A DNA stretch of 64,000 nt from Bacillus thuringiensis (GTDB lineage: Bacteria; Bacillota; Bacilli; Bacillales; Bacillaceae_G): positions 1 through 64,000 of the forward strand of contig NZ_CP155561.1 of assembly GCF_022095615.2 (NCBI RefSeq). The letters are read 5' to 3'. Below, piece by piece: positions 35,664 to 44,705 of this stretch (position 1 is the first letter of the stretch; each line of letters begins with the position of its first letter). The notes under the pieces were generated by a model. The model was not told the DNA's origin. It saw nothing but the letters and a program-made list of their open reading frames with translations, and searched no databases. The position numbers and the translations under genes were made by a program.

Positions 35664-36565
35664 ATGTTAATCAAGGAAGCGTATAAATTGCGTGGCTACC
35701 CATATCAAGAACAACCTATCAAGCAGCTGATATTTTTTACACTATTTTAAGAAATAGAACGATGCTCCATAATCCAAGCCCAAGCGCAATAAATATATGG
35801 AGATCTTGCTGTGATAGGCAATTGAATAAAATCACCGGAATTTGGACTTGTGAATCTTGCAAAGATTCTTGAAGTAACGATACCATATTTTAAATGCGAC
35901 TAATAGACGGAATTCAAATGATAAATACTTTGTTTCTTAATTAGTGAGACAGAAGAGAAAACTACCTAAAACAGAAATTTTTGTGGGGCTTGATATGGGA
36001 TGAAAGGATTTTGCTATGTTTTCAAATAGAACTATATATAAAGATCCTAAATTCTTCCGCAAATTAATAAGGTTATTAGAGGTACAACGAATCCTTTTTA
36101 GAAGGAAGAAAGGACCTTCAAACTGGCAGAAACAACGTATAAAGTTGACAAAAAACCATGAACATATTAAAAAATACCAAAAAGTATTACTGGATAAAAT
36201 CTCTACCAAAATCATTAAAAACCAAGATATAATTGGTATTGAAAATCTATAAGTAATATGCTCAAAGCGGTAAATCGATCGAAATTACGTAATCCGTTGG
36301 AATATAAAGCAAGTTGTGATCGCATTTGAAATGTTTGTTATCAATAAGCTATGCTCGGATTGTGATTAACAAAATAAATATGTTAAACGTCTCAAGCTTT
36401 GTTAGTGGAAATGCTTTTCTTGCGACACACATCATGGTTGGGATATTAACATAGGAGTGAATTTTAGAAACGAAGTGATTCACCTTCTAACCGCAGGAAC
36501 TACGAGGATAACCTAGTTTATATACTTAAGAATCTCCCACCGATAGGACGTTTAGTGGAGAGTAA
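35664..36565 (+). pseudogene. IS200/IS605-type TnpB, decayed, with right end
   Basis: The start MLIKEAYKLRGYPYQEQP is TnpB-like. Further on, with stops and frame changes, come IFVGLDMG (RuvC-I Asp) followed by a stop, FAMFSNRTIYKDPKFFRKL, RILFRRKKGPSNWQKQRIKL, ISTKIIKNQDIIGIENL (RuvC-II Glu) and a broken zinc-ribbon region (MLCSDCD-like). At 36466-36565 the right end (TTCTAACCGCAGGAACTACG) matches the structured end of the remnant at 21660, the part that encodes omega RNA in intact elements. It separates the glycosyltransferase from ugd. Confidence 0.75.
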
Positions 36566-36575
36566 TTCAATTCAT

Positions 36576-37886
36576 TCAAATAAAAATTGCTGGTCTTCCT
36601 ACTGGATAATATTCAATCTTTTTACAAGCCCGGATTTGATTTTCTTCCAAACAATTTCTACCATCAAAAACAATCGGTTGTCTCATTATTTTTATCAATT
36701 CCTCAAGTTCTAAACATCTAAACTCACTCCATTCTGTTACAATGAATATTGCATCTGCATCCACTATTGCTTCAAGAACTGAATTGGCAAACTTAATTGT
36801 ATCTCCTAATATGTTTTTTGCATTATCAATAGCAGCTGGATCATAAGCTACTACTTCTGCCCCCAGTTTGACTAATGAATGCACAATCTTGATTGATGGC
36901 GCTTCCCTCATATCGTCTGTCTCTGGTTTGAAAGCAAGCCCCAGCATCGTAATCTTTTTCCCTTTTAAATCCTTCAAGCGATTTATTGCTTTCGTTACAA
37001 GAAGCTCCTGCTGAAAATCATTAATGGCTACTGTTTCTTTTAACAGGGAAAAAGGGATTCCGTGTAACTTAGCGGTATGAAGCAAAGCTTTAACGTCCTT
37101 CGGAAAACAAGATCCACCATAACCAATACCAGGTTGTAAAAAAGCTTCTCCAATCCTTTTATCTTTTCCCATTCCCTTTACCACATCTTTAACATCTGCC
37201 CCTACTACCTCGCATAAATTAGCAATCTCATTGATAAAACTAATCTTAGTTGCTAAATAAGCATTTGATGCATACTTAATCATCTCTGCGCTTTTAATAC
37301 TTGTTAATAAAAATGGGACATTCAGTGGAAGATAAATTTCTTGTACTTTTTTTGCCACTTCTTCATTTTCAGATCCAATTATAATTCGGTCTGGCTTCAG
37401 CGTATCCATAATGGCGGATCCTTGCCTTAAGAACTCAGGGTTTGAAACCATTTCAATGGTCACATTTTCGTTACATATATCCACCATAATTTTTTTGATA
37501 AGCTCATTCGTACCAACAGGTACTGTACTTTTCAATACAATTACAGCATTCTGTGCCAGGTTTGTAGCAATATACTTTGCAGCTTGCTCAAGGTAAGATA
37601 AATTTGCTCTCCCGTCCTCCATTTGTGGTGTTCCTACGGCAATGATGATAATCTCAACACCATTTAATGCTTCTCGATGGGATGTTGTAAATAGCAACCT
37701 TCCAGCTGTAGCATTTTGAGTAAGCAAAGTCTCCAGACCTGGCTCATATATTGGAGAAATCCCTTGATTCAAGCTCTTAATTTTTTGCTCATCTGTATCG
37801 ATACAAATGACACTATGCCCTATTTCTGACAAACAAACACCTGTAGATAGCCCGACATACCCTGTACCTAAAATAGCTATTTTCAT
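36576..37886 (-). CDS. ugd: UDP-glucose 6-dehydrogenase
   Basis: 436 residues. The NAD-binding motif GTGYVGLSTGVCLSEIGH lies at the start, GTPQMEDGRANLSYLEQAA and KSTVPVGT follow, and the catalytic Cys is in GYGGSCFPKDVKALL. It ends with the third-domain EWSEFRCL and DGRN motifs. The enzyme oxidises UDP-glucose to UDP-glucuronate with two NAD+. I chose ATG 37886 (MKIAILG); the in-frame TTG three codons before overlaps the galU stop. It follows galU by one base, so translation is coupled. Product feeds the epimerase at 31299. Confidence 0.93.
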   Translation of the reverse strand: MKIAILGTGYVGLSTGVCLSEIGHSVICIDTDEQKIKSLNQGISPIYEPGLETLLTQNATAGRLLFTTSHREALNGVEIIIIAVGTPQMEDGRANLSYLEQAAKYIATNLAQNAVIVLKSTVPVGTNELIKKIMVDICNENVTIEMVSNPEFLRQGSAIMDTLKPDRIIIGSENEEVAKKVQEIYLPLNVPFLLTSIKSAEMIKYASNAYLATKISFINEIANLCEVVGADVKDVVKGMGKDKRIGEAFLQPGIGYGGSCFPKDVKALLHTAKLHGIPFSLLKETVAINDFQQELLVTKAINRLKDLKGKKITMLGLAFKPETDDMREAPSIKIVHSLVKLGAEVVAYDPAAIDNAKNILGDTIKFANSVLEAIVDADAIFIVTEWSEFRCLELEELIKIMRQPIVFDGRNCLEENQIRACKKIEYYPVGRPAIFI

Positions 37887-37887
37887 A

Positions 37888-38796
37888 TTATTCAAACTCT
37901 CTCTTTGTAATTTGATTTTTTTCTTGTGTATTTATGTCCCTTAAATATGCAAGAACTTCATTTCTTATATCATCCCTTTGCAAAGCAAAGTCTATTGTTG
38001 CCTTTATAAATCCAACTTTATCACCAATGTCATATCTATTCCCCTCAAAGTTATAAGCTAATACTGCTTGCTCCTTATTCAACTCATTTATAGCATCTGT
38101 TAGTTGTAGTTCATCACTAACTTGATCAACTGAGAGTTTTGTTAGGATTTTAAAAATTTCAGGTCTTAGTACATAACGTCCCATTATTGCATATCTGGAA
38201 GGGGCCACTTCCTTTTTTGGTTTTTCCACTAAACAATCGACACTAAAAAGATTAGGTTGAATCATCGTCCCTTTTGGCTTAATAATGCCATATTTACTGA
38301 TATCCTTTTCTGGTACGCTCTGTATTGCCACAATGGAGCTATTACAATACTCAAAAATATCGATAATTTGCTTTAGACAGGGCTTTTCGGACATAACGAT
38401 GTCATCCCCTAACAAAACAGCAAAAGGTTCATTTCCAATAAAGCTTTGAGCGCAGAGTATTGCGTGTCCTAGCCCTTTCGGTTCCTTTTGACGAACATAA
38501 TAGATTGTTGCTAAACTAGATATTTGCTGAACTTCCTTTAAAATATCTAGTTTTTCTTTTTTTAAAAGTGCATCTTCTAACTCATAGGATTTATCAAAGT
38601 GATCCTCTATTGATCTTTTACCTCTACCTATTATGATTATAATTTCCTCTATCCCTGAAGCTACAGCTTCTTCTACAATATATTGAATTGTAGGTTTATC
38701 AACAATTGGCAGCATCTCCTTGGCCTGAGCTTTTGTTGCAGGCAAAAATCTAGTCCCGAGGCCTGCGGCCGGGATAATCGCCCTTCGAATTTTCAT
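37888..38796 (-). CDS. galU: UTP-glucose-1-phosphate uridylyltransferase
   Basis: 302 residues with the GalU signature AIIPAAGLGTRFLPATKAQA and KEMLPIVDKPTIQYIVEEA, then GLGHAILCA, the GDD in LLGDDIVM, and KPKKEVAPSRYAIMGRYVL. It makes UDP-glucose from UTP and glucose-1-phosphate. A strong ribosome site (AAAAAGGAGGTATTCT) precedes the ATG, and it heads the galU-ugd operon. A plasmid copy suggests a dedicated surface polysaccharide or glycan role in addition to the chromosomal enzyme. Confidence 0.93.
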   Translation of the reverse strand: MKIRRAIIPAAGLGTRFLPATKAQAKEMLPIVDKPTIQYIVEEAVASGIEEIIIIIGRGKRSIEDHFDKSYELEDALLKKEKLDILKEVQQISSLATIYYVRQKEPKGLGHAILCAQSFIGNEPFAVLLGDDIVMSEKPCLKQIIDIFEYCNSSIVAIQSVPEKDISKYGIIKPKGTMIQPNLFSVDCLVEKPKKEVAPSRYAIMGRYVLRPEIFKILTKLSVDQVSDELQLTDAINELNKEQAVLAYNFEGNRYDIGDKVGFIKATIDFALQRDDIRNEVLAYLRDINTQEKNQITKREFE

Positions 38797-38934
38797 AGAA
38801 TACCTCCTTTTTACATCCCTTAGTCTTTTATATGCTAAAGATTAACTATCGATCTAGTTAGTTGCCTAGATAATAATTTTTTATATAGAAAAATCCATCC
38901 AGGATTTTATCGCAATGGAAAGAGTTTAAATAAG

Positions 38935-39130
38935 TGTTTTTGTATAAATTATGAATAGTTTCTATCGCTTTTAAGGTACGGGAAGCATGACGAAGACCTG
39001 AAATCCCGTAGCCTTGTTATGTAGTACACTTCATACCACTTATAATATAGTCTCATCTGGTTTCAAAAGTACACGTGGAATTTTAATAAATTCAATTACT
39101 ATATTCATAAATAAACTTAACGCATAATCG
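38935..39130 (-). mobile_element. small IS6-family fragments
   Basis: AAGGTACGGGAAGCATGACG (about 38972) and its surroundings match the C-terminal transposase codons of group B copies (compare 25650). At 39118-39160, TTAACGCATAATCGTCTTG resembles a middle piece of IS240. Both are short and degenerate. Confidence 0.45.
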
Positions 39131-39207
39131 TCTTGGTTGAATAGCACACCTTCACTCTTTTAGAAGATTAGAAAAATCAAGTTAGTCTAAGTAGAAATAA
39201 TATTAAC

Positions 39208-39405
39208 GGCCTACAGCTACCACATCGCCCTCTGGTTTAAATTTTTTTAAACCTCTATTCAATAAACCCTGCACCATATTTTTTGAATATCCATCTTTAT
39301 TTTGAAAATTTTGTAACCGAAGCTGTATCCATAATTCTTTCACTTTGTTATTAGTTAAAAAAATCCGTTTCAAAACCGTGACATTGGTGGATTTTTTATA
39401 TTATG
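39208..39405 (-). pseudogene. C-terminal fragment of unknown protein
   Basis: An open minus-strand frame reads NVTVLKRIFLTNNKVKELWI, QLRLQNFQNKDGYSKNMVQG, LLNRGLKKFKPEGDVVAVGR and stops at 39208. It has protein-like composition but no start codon nearby. The family is not recognised. Confidence 0.3.
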
Positions 39406-39477
39406 AATAAGTACACTCTCATTTTTTTCATCTGTGAATATAGTAAATATAGGAAATGAAAAAGGTGGGATACGTAA

Positions 39478-39831
39478 ATGGGAAACTTTTTTTACGATGA
39501 TTATGAACATAGAGAAAAGAAAGATTACTTTTATAATTATGAAAATTACAAAAAAAATAATTCCTTTTTTGATTATGATTATGGTGAAAGACGTAAAAAG
39601 GAAAGTAATAGAAGGGATAATTATAGGTTTTCTGCACCTATATGTAATTTTTTTAAGATATTAAAATCTGGTGATGATGTAAATACACTAATTATTAGTG
39701 GAAAATCCCATTCTGTGGATGCCTTTGTAAGTTTTGATGAACAGACCGGTATCATAACATTTGTGAAAGATAATGGTGCAGTATTTATTGTAGGTTGCAA
39801 TCAAATTGATGCAATCATAATTGATAATTAG
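39478..39831 (+). CDS. Tyr/Lys/Asp-rich small protein with Sm-like C-terminal domain
   Basis: 117 residues. The first ~50 are extremely rich in Tyr, Phe, Asp, Lys and Asn (MGNFFYDDYEHREKKDYFYN, KKNNSFFDYDYGERRKK), a composition seen in spore-coat-type proteins. The rest, SGDDVNTLIISGKSHSVDAF, VSFDEQTGIITFVKDNGAVF, IVGCNQIDAIIID, has the strand rhythm of a small beta-barrel and is a distant relative of the IKVYSAG family in the window. An AAAGGTGGG ribosome site precedes the start. Function unknown. Confidence 0.6.
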   Translation: MGNFFYDDYEHREKKDYFYNYENYKKNNSFFDYDYGERRKKESNRRDNYRFSAPICNFFKILKSGDDVNTLIISGKSHSVDAFVSFDEQTGIITFVKDNGAVFIVGCNQIDAIIIDN

Positions 39832-39984
39832 TTTTATTAAATTAATGAAATAATTTAGTTGCAATTCTTTAACAATACAATAAAATTGATTTCGATGTAA
39901 AAACTTCAAAATATCTGTAAGAAACCTAATACGCCGGAACGTATTAGTACTCTAAAAAATGCAATCATTATTAATAAATTTAAT

Positions 39985-40410
39985 CTATTTAAATGTATAC
40001 ATTATTATCCAGGGATTATTTTACTAACGGTAATTTGGTTATCTGCGGTACGGTTCGAGTTCTTTTGACCTCACGGAAACTTATCCAAACTATTTTTCAC
40101 GGGGTCCATCAACATGGACCCGCATTTGATAAAAAATCACGTCGTTATTTCTTAAAAACATTGAGTCTTGACGAGACGATGAAACATATATCAAAGTGAA
40201 GTGACAATGGGCGTACTTATTCCGAAATACTGATTGTTCAGGAAACAGCTATTGACTTTATCTATAGTAAAAAAAGAGATAAAAAGAATGCAAAGCGTTT
40301 TTTTAGAAGGCTTTGCATTCTTTTCATGTCTCAAAACCTAGTATCATCACGGTTGATAAGAACCTTGCTTATCCAATTGCCATCGAGCAATCAATAAAGA
40401 TGGACACACA
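39985..40410 (+). mobile_element. IS240-like element, heavily decayed
   Basis: Recognisable only by order of pieces on the plus strand: HYYPGIILLTVIW near 39998, then HQHGPAFDKKSRRYF, SLDETMKHIS (WRVDETYIK equivalent), IDFIYSKKRDKKNAKRFFR and codons for LIQLPSSNQ. Frame changes are frequent and both inverted repeats are lost. A 14-bp-arm hairpin at about 40285-40325 (AAGAATGCAAAGC) lies within a part that is also self-complementary in intact IS240. Confidence 0.5.
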
Positions 40411-40475
40411 TTGAATATTCATCTTTTTCTAGAGCTTAGATAAATATCCAATATAATTTATATTATTGTTTAAGC

Positions 40476-41705
40476 TTATATTTGTTCAGGATAGTTCAAA
40501 TTATTAGGATAGCTCGAATCATGGTTAACATAAGAGTTGGAATTGTTAGGATTGTTTGAATCATGGTTAGCATGAGCGTTGGAATTGTTAAGATAGCTTG
40601 AATCATGGTTAACATGAGCGTTGGAATTGTTGAGATAGCTTGGATCATGGTTAACATGAGCGTTGGAATTGTTAAGATAGCTTGAATCATGGTTAGCATA
40701 AGAGTTGAAATTATTAGGATTGTTTGAATCATGGTTAGCATGAGCGTTGGAATTGTTAGGATAGCTTGAATCATGATTACCATGAGCGTTGGAATTGTTA
40801 AGATAGCTTGAATCATGGTTAACATGAGCGTTGGAATTGTTAAGATAGCTTGAATCATGGTTAGCATAAGAGTTGAAATTATTAGGATTGTTTGAATCAT
40901 GGTTAGCATGAGCGTTGGAATTGTTAGGATAGCTTGAATCATGATTACCATGAGCGTTGGAATTGTTAAGATAGCTTGAATCATGGTTAACATGAGCGTT
41001 GGAATTGTTAAGATAGCTTGAATCATGGTTAGCATAAGAGTTGAAATTATTAGGATTGTTTGAATCATGGTTAGCATGAGCGTTGGAATTGTTAGGATAG
41101 CTCGAATCATGATTACCATGAGCGTTGGAATTGTTAAGATAGCTTGAATCATGGTTAGCATAAGAGTTGGAATTGTTAGGATAGCTCGAATCATAGTTAG
41201 CATGAGCGTTGGAATTGTTAGAATAGCTCGAATCATGATTACCATGAGCGTTGGAATTGTTAGGATAGCTCGAATCATGATTACCATGAGCGTTGGAATT
41301 GTTAAGATAGCTTGAATCATGGTTAGCATAAGAGTTGGAATTGTTAGGATAGCTCGAATCATGATTACCATGAGCGTTGGAATTGTTAAGATAGCTTGAA
41401 TCATGGTTAGCATAAGAGTTGGAATTGTTAGGATAGCTCGAATCATGATTACCATGAGCGTTGGAATTGTTAAGATAGCTTGAATCATGGTTAGCATGAG
41501 CGCTTATTTTGTGGCTAATACTTCTTTTTAGTATTTCTACACTAATTGAGCTTATATTGGTAAATACTTCGTTACCTTGATCATTTTTCCAAGATAAAAA
41601 GGATGAATTTTCCTCTTGGAAAGTGCATATGTAATTCCCTTGTCCCTCTAATGTTCCTGCGGAAAATACTTTAATAAAATCGCCCTTATTTAATTTACTT
41701 AACAT
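40476..41705 (-). CDS. IKVYSAG-family protein with 24 tandem 14-residue repeats
   Basis: 409 residues. Residues 1 to about 65 form the family domain: LNKGDFIKVFSAGTLEGQGN, FLSWKNDQGNEVFTNISSI. Residues about 69-404 are 24 copies of a 14-residue unit with consensus (A/S)(H/Y)xNHDSSYxNNSN, rich in Asn, Ser, His, Tyr and Asp and free of Cys. Units alternate in higher-order blocks (AH-G, SY-A, AH-A), showing block duplication. It ends YPEQI. No signal peptide. The extended hydrophilic repeat region suggests a fibrous, surface or matrix protein, perhaps in the spore or crystal; this is inference. A ribosome site (AGAGAGGAGAATATTTC) precedes the ATG. The close paralogue at 44869 lacks the repeats. 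Confidence 0.75.
   Translation of the reverse strand: MLSKLNKGDFIKVFSAGTLEGQGNYICTFQEENSSFLSWKNDQGNEVFTNISSISVEILKRSISHKISAHANHDSSYLNNSNAHGNHDSSYPNNSNSYANHDSSYLNNSNAHGNHDSSYPNNSNSYANHDSSYLNNSNAHGNHDSSYPNNSNAHGNHDSSYSNNSNAHANYDSSYPNNSNSYANHDSSYLNNSNAHGNHDSSYPNNSNAHANHDSNNPNNFNSYANHDSSYLNNSNAHVNHDSSYLNNSNAHGNHDSSYPNNSNAHANHDSNNPNNFNSYANHDSSYLNNSNAHVNHDSSYLNNSNAHGNHDSSYPNNSNAHANHDSNNPNNFNSYANHDSSYLNNSNAHVNHDPSYLNNSNAHVNHDSSYLNNSNAHANHDSNNPNNSNSYVNHDSSYPNNLNYPEQI
40490..41503 (-). repeat. 42-bp tandem repeat array (24 units)
   Basis: The coding repeats of the previous gene form a 1-kb array with near-identical 42-bp units (core ATTGTTAAGATAGCTTGAAT on the plus strand). The period is a multiple of three, so unit gain or loss keeps the frame. 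Confidence 0.85.
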
Positions 41706-42007
41706 GAAATATTCTCCTCTCTTTCGGCTTTTGGTTATTTAAGGTTATTTCTTCACCTGTTTACAAATATAAATTCCCTGATTAATTATACTAAAATTCA
41801 GAATAGAGTTTCTGAGTTGTCATCAAAGCACAGTTCATAATTTCTAGTTGTATCATTCGTACTTTATAATTCTCCTATATATTATTCCAGTTTAAAAAAT
41901 ATATTCTAATATCCACCTAAAAATTTTTAAAATTAAATTTAATGAAGAAGCAGTTCACGTACTATTTGAATTAAAATAGCACCTTTCCCCTTTGACTTGG
42001 ATTAAAT
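41706..42007. other. upstream region of the repeat-protein gene
   Basis: 300 bp of AT-rich DNA. It must contain the promoter of the repeat-protein gene. The equivalent region upstream of the paralogue (45187-45430) shares scattered similarity (for example AAAAAATATATTCTAA). No other feature is supported. Confidence 0.35.
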
Positions 42008-42460
42008 GGTTCTGGTGCAAAAATAGTTGGATATGAAAGAAGAGTAAAAGATTCCTAGTGGAATTGAACGTTATGCTGTTAAACCAAGGGGTTCATCGAT
42101 AAGATATATCTGCCTTTGGACAGACTTCTCCCCTTGGATAGTTTGTCCTTTTTTGATCATATGCATAGCTTCTATTCCAACAATCATTTTGTAGCTGTAT
42201 GCAATGATCTCAATCCAAGCATATTCCGAATCCGTGTTTTGATAAACCGGTGGTCTTGTTCAATGATATTGTTTAAATATTTTTTCACACGAAGTGGCAT
42301 ACCGTGTGGTATGCACTGTTCGTCTTTTAGATCCCTTATCGCAACAGGATAGGCTTTATCTCCATCAACAGTTATAGAACGAGGTCCTGTGGCATGACAA
42401 GAAACCAAGGCTTTCTTTAGAAATCGCTTGGCAGCTTTGGCATCTCGTTTATTGCTCATT
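42008..42460 (-). mobile_element. IS240-like 3' half
   Basis: The inverted repeat GGTTCTGGTGCAAAA lies at 42008-42022. The transposase reads from SNKRDAKAAKRFLKKALVSC to RNMLGLRSLHTATK, where a missing A causes a stop; the next frame continues MIVGIEAMHMIKKGQTIQG to LGLTA. The 5' half, including the N-terminal domain and first Asp, is gone. Confidence 0.75.
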
Positions 42461-42590
42461 TAAAATATGAACTTCTTTTTGTAAACGTACAAAGGTTTCA
42501 ATCTGTTCCTCCAATCCTCATCGGAATATTCATGTAAGGAATAAAACAATATGACTGTAAGTTCCTTTTATATAATTGTAGACAAACATC

Positions 42591-42740
42591 CTACTTTTCC
42601 TCCGGTTTTTGTTCCAAACAATATAATCTATTCACAAGGCGATTATATTCGCTTCTTGTAATTTCTTTAAAATATAGTTGGACTAATAAATCTTTATGCG
42701 CTTTTGAAAACGCTATTTTATCAATAAATTTTGGATACAT
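42591..42740 (-). CDS. small hypothetical protein
   Basis: 49 residues, MYPKFIDKIAFSKAHKDLLV, QLYFKEITRSEYNRLVNRLY, ending CLEQKPEEK. The composition is coding-like and helical with heptad-like spacing. A weak ribosome site (GGGAGAGAAG) precedes the ATG. The family is not recognised. Confidence 0.45.
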   Translation of the reverse strand: MYPKFIDKIAFSKAHKDLLVQLYFKEITRSEYNRLVNRLYCLEQKPEEK

Positions 42741-43013
42741 CTAAGGCTTCTCTCCCATTCTATTAGACCACTCTTTCCCCTTTCATTATTTTATATTGAT
42801 ATAAAACCCTAATCAATCAAAACTCAATAAAAATAACGGGATATATTGTGATTGTACTAGAAACTATTATTATAGACATGTAGGAAGTATATTTTTTCCT
42901 ATTTGAAGTCGATGGACGTCCAATTTCACGTTATGGAACATATAAAAAATGCTGCCTAACGTACACCGTGTTGAAATTAATTTTGAATACCTATGAATGA
43001 AGGGGGCCGGTTA

Positions 43014-43410
43014 TTTTGAAACATGTGGAGACATATTTTCGTGAAAACAGAGTAGATAAAAAATTAAAAATATTTTTAACAAACGGATTAGAGGAGAAAG
43101 TTATTGTCTATGTCCCTCATTCAAGTGGAAAAACATTGTGTTTCAACCGTATAATAAAATAAAACAACAAAAATTAAGAATAGAACAACCCATATCTTTG
43201 TTAGAGAAAAAAGAGATCTCGGTTGGACACTATCTGATGTTGAGCGAATAGAATTCTAAATGGACTTCCTATTCAAAGCAAACGATTTTCAATGTTCATT
43301 CGTTTTATACCAGCACCAAAACAATTATGTTGCAATTGTAGATGCTAATTTGCGCAGCTTTTACATACAAGCTACTAACATTAGTAACACCGAGTTAAAG
43401 ACGCTCTAAA
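43014..43410 (+). pseudogene. decayed small genes of unknown family
   Basis: From a TTG at about 43014 (AGGGGGCCGG upstream) one frame reads KHVETYFRENRVDKKLKIFL, TNGLEEKVIVYVPHSSGKTL and stops near 43162. A second open piece at 43260-43409 reads MDFLFKANDFQCSFVLYQHQ, NNYVAIVDANLRSFYIQATN. The LEEKVIVYVPHS piece resembles the strand pattern of the IKVYSAG proteins. Both seem to be remnants. Confidence 0.3.
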
Positions 43411-43617
43411 AAAAGAATGCAAGACACGTGGATTTTTTGAGCGTTTTCAAAATAAATGTGCACTCGCTCCCCTAGAAGAAAAGCAGATAAAACAACAAAA
43501 GATTGTAGGTTAATTATATATAAACAGAGAAATCTAAAAAATCTTGGAGGTACTATTTTGAAAATCAATCAGTATACACTTTCCTATCGATTTTACGAAA
43601 TCCCTACAAGGTATGTC

Positions 43618-43660
43618 GAGAAGGTTCTAACTCTTTTGTTAGAATCTTCTCTTATTTTTT
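43618..43660 (+). terminator. terminator (plus strand)
   Basis: GAGAAGGTTCTAAC pairs with GTTAGAATCTTCTC (one G-T pair), followed by TTATTTTTT. It would end a plus-strand transcript from the decayed genes and lies at the convergent end of the next gene. Confidence 0.7.
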
Positions 43661-43897
43661 CGAAACAAAAGAGTCTTTTAAATTTTTTATCCAAAGAGAT
43701 TTATGTAAATCAGTATGGGAAATCCAATTCCTTGATTCATGAGAACCGATAAATTCATTATTAATGGGATGCCATACAATGAGATATATTTCATTTTCAT
43801 ATTGTATTTCATCAAATTGCCGCAACGATTTTCCTAATGTATCGGATTGACCGATAGGTATTGCCCCTTTTTCTAAAATCTCTTTAAATTTTTTCAA
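43652..43897 (-). CDS. small conserved hypothetical protein (paralogue of 21877-22107)
   Basis: 81 residues from a TTG start (MKKFKEILEKGAIPIGQSD), with AAGGAG 10 bases upstream. It shares the GAIPI segment, DEIQYENEIYLIVWHPINNE, the SH motif (FIGSHESRNWI) and a KNLKD tail with the protein at 21877. Compared with that copy it has an eight-residue insertion (TLGKSLRQ). Function unknown. Two diverged copies on one plasmid segment suggest a maintained family. Confidence 0.55.
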   Translation of the reverse strand: MKKFKEILEKGAIPIGQSDTLGKSLRQFDEIQYENEIYLIVWHPINNEFIGSHESRNWISHTDLHKSLWIKNLKDSFVSKK

Positions 43898-44029
43898 AGG
43901 TATCCCACTCCTTAGTTATAGGTATATGTATATATTTTTTAAAGAGTGTATTTTTCCCTTCTTTAAATATATATTTTAGTAAATGATGCTTATTGGAAAA
44001 GGTGCTAATAAACATGAAGATAAAAAAAG

Positions 44030-44467
44030 GGGATTGGTGCAAAGAATGAGCAGAGATTACATAAGGCATGGATTCCTAACGGAATCAACTCTTATGCGGT
44101 CAATCCAAACAAATGCTGGATACATATATTCTGATTTTTGACAGACTTCTCCCTTAATTTAGGTTTCCCTTTTTTGACCATATACATGGTCTCTATTCCA
44201 GCAATCATTTTTGTAGCAGTTCGTAATGGCTTTAATCCAAGCATATTCCGAATGCTTTTTTTAATAAACCGATGGTCTTGTTCACTTATATTGAGGTATA
44301 CCGCAGGTACCAGCGTACTGCTAATACAATGATTTCAGGTTGATAATGTTTCCATTTGAATATATTTTCTTTTTCCATACTGATCACACACCTTTTTAAG
44401 TAGTAATACCAGTATGGCAAAGTTTGAATGAACATTTTCAAATTGTTTAGCTTTGTTGCACGAGAAT
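44030..44467 (-). mobile_element. IS240-like internal-deletion derivative
   Basis: The 3' end (GGGATTGGTGCAAAG) begins near 44030 and the C-terminal codons run to RFIKKSIRNMLG and HISEQ. The sequence then jumps to the 5' region (the undeleted TACCGCAGGTACCAGCGTAC stretch and the [16 protein letters not shown] start) and ends in a degenerate repeat near 44467. About 440 bp remain of 840. Confidence 0.7.
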
Positions 44468-44705
44468 CTTTTATTTATATGATGCGGTCGATAAGGATGA
44501 ATATACATTGAGTATTCAACTTCGAAAAACAAAAGATTATCAGGCGGCATATGCCTTTATGAAAAGATTGGTGATGGCTTTTGGAAAAACAACGGTTCTC
44601 ACAACAGAAAAAGCTCCAGCGCTAACTGGTACATTTAACAAATCAAAAAAACAAGTTGCAATCATGCCAACTTTTTCTCTGTTAAGAAATTTTTTTTAGA
44701 AAACT
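44468..44705 (+). mobile_element. group B IS6-family fragment
   Basis: The plus strand reads LYDAVDKDEYTLSIQLRKTK, DYQAAYAFMKRLVMAFGKTT, VLTTEKAPALTGTF and then jumps to the 3' tail (TTGCAATCATGCC). The second catalytic Asp is Glu here (VLTTE). No inverted repeat is intact. Confidence 0.7.

Noticed and set aside
40285..40325. 14-bp-arm hairpin as a transcription terminator
   Set aside because: It falls inside the coding part of a decayed IS240 copy, where intact copies have a similar but weaker self-complementary stretch. No gene ends there.
40496..41497. 333-codon open frame rich in Met, Ile, Leu and Thr on the minus strand within the repeat gene
   Set aside because: It is the second frame of the 42-bp repeat array, open only because the repeat lacks stops in that frame. 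The main frame has a ribosome site, a conserved N-terminal domain and paralogues.
40490..41503. Possible CRISPR array from the regular repeats
   Set aside because: Units are directly adjacent with no unique spacers and encode a protein in frame with paralogues. No cas genes are present.
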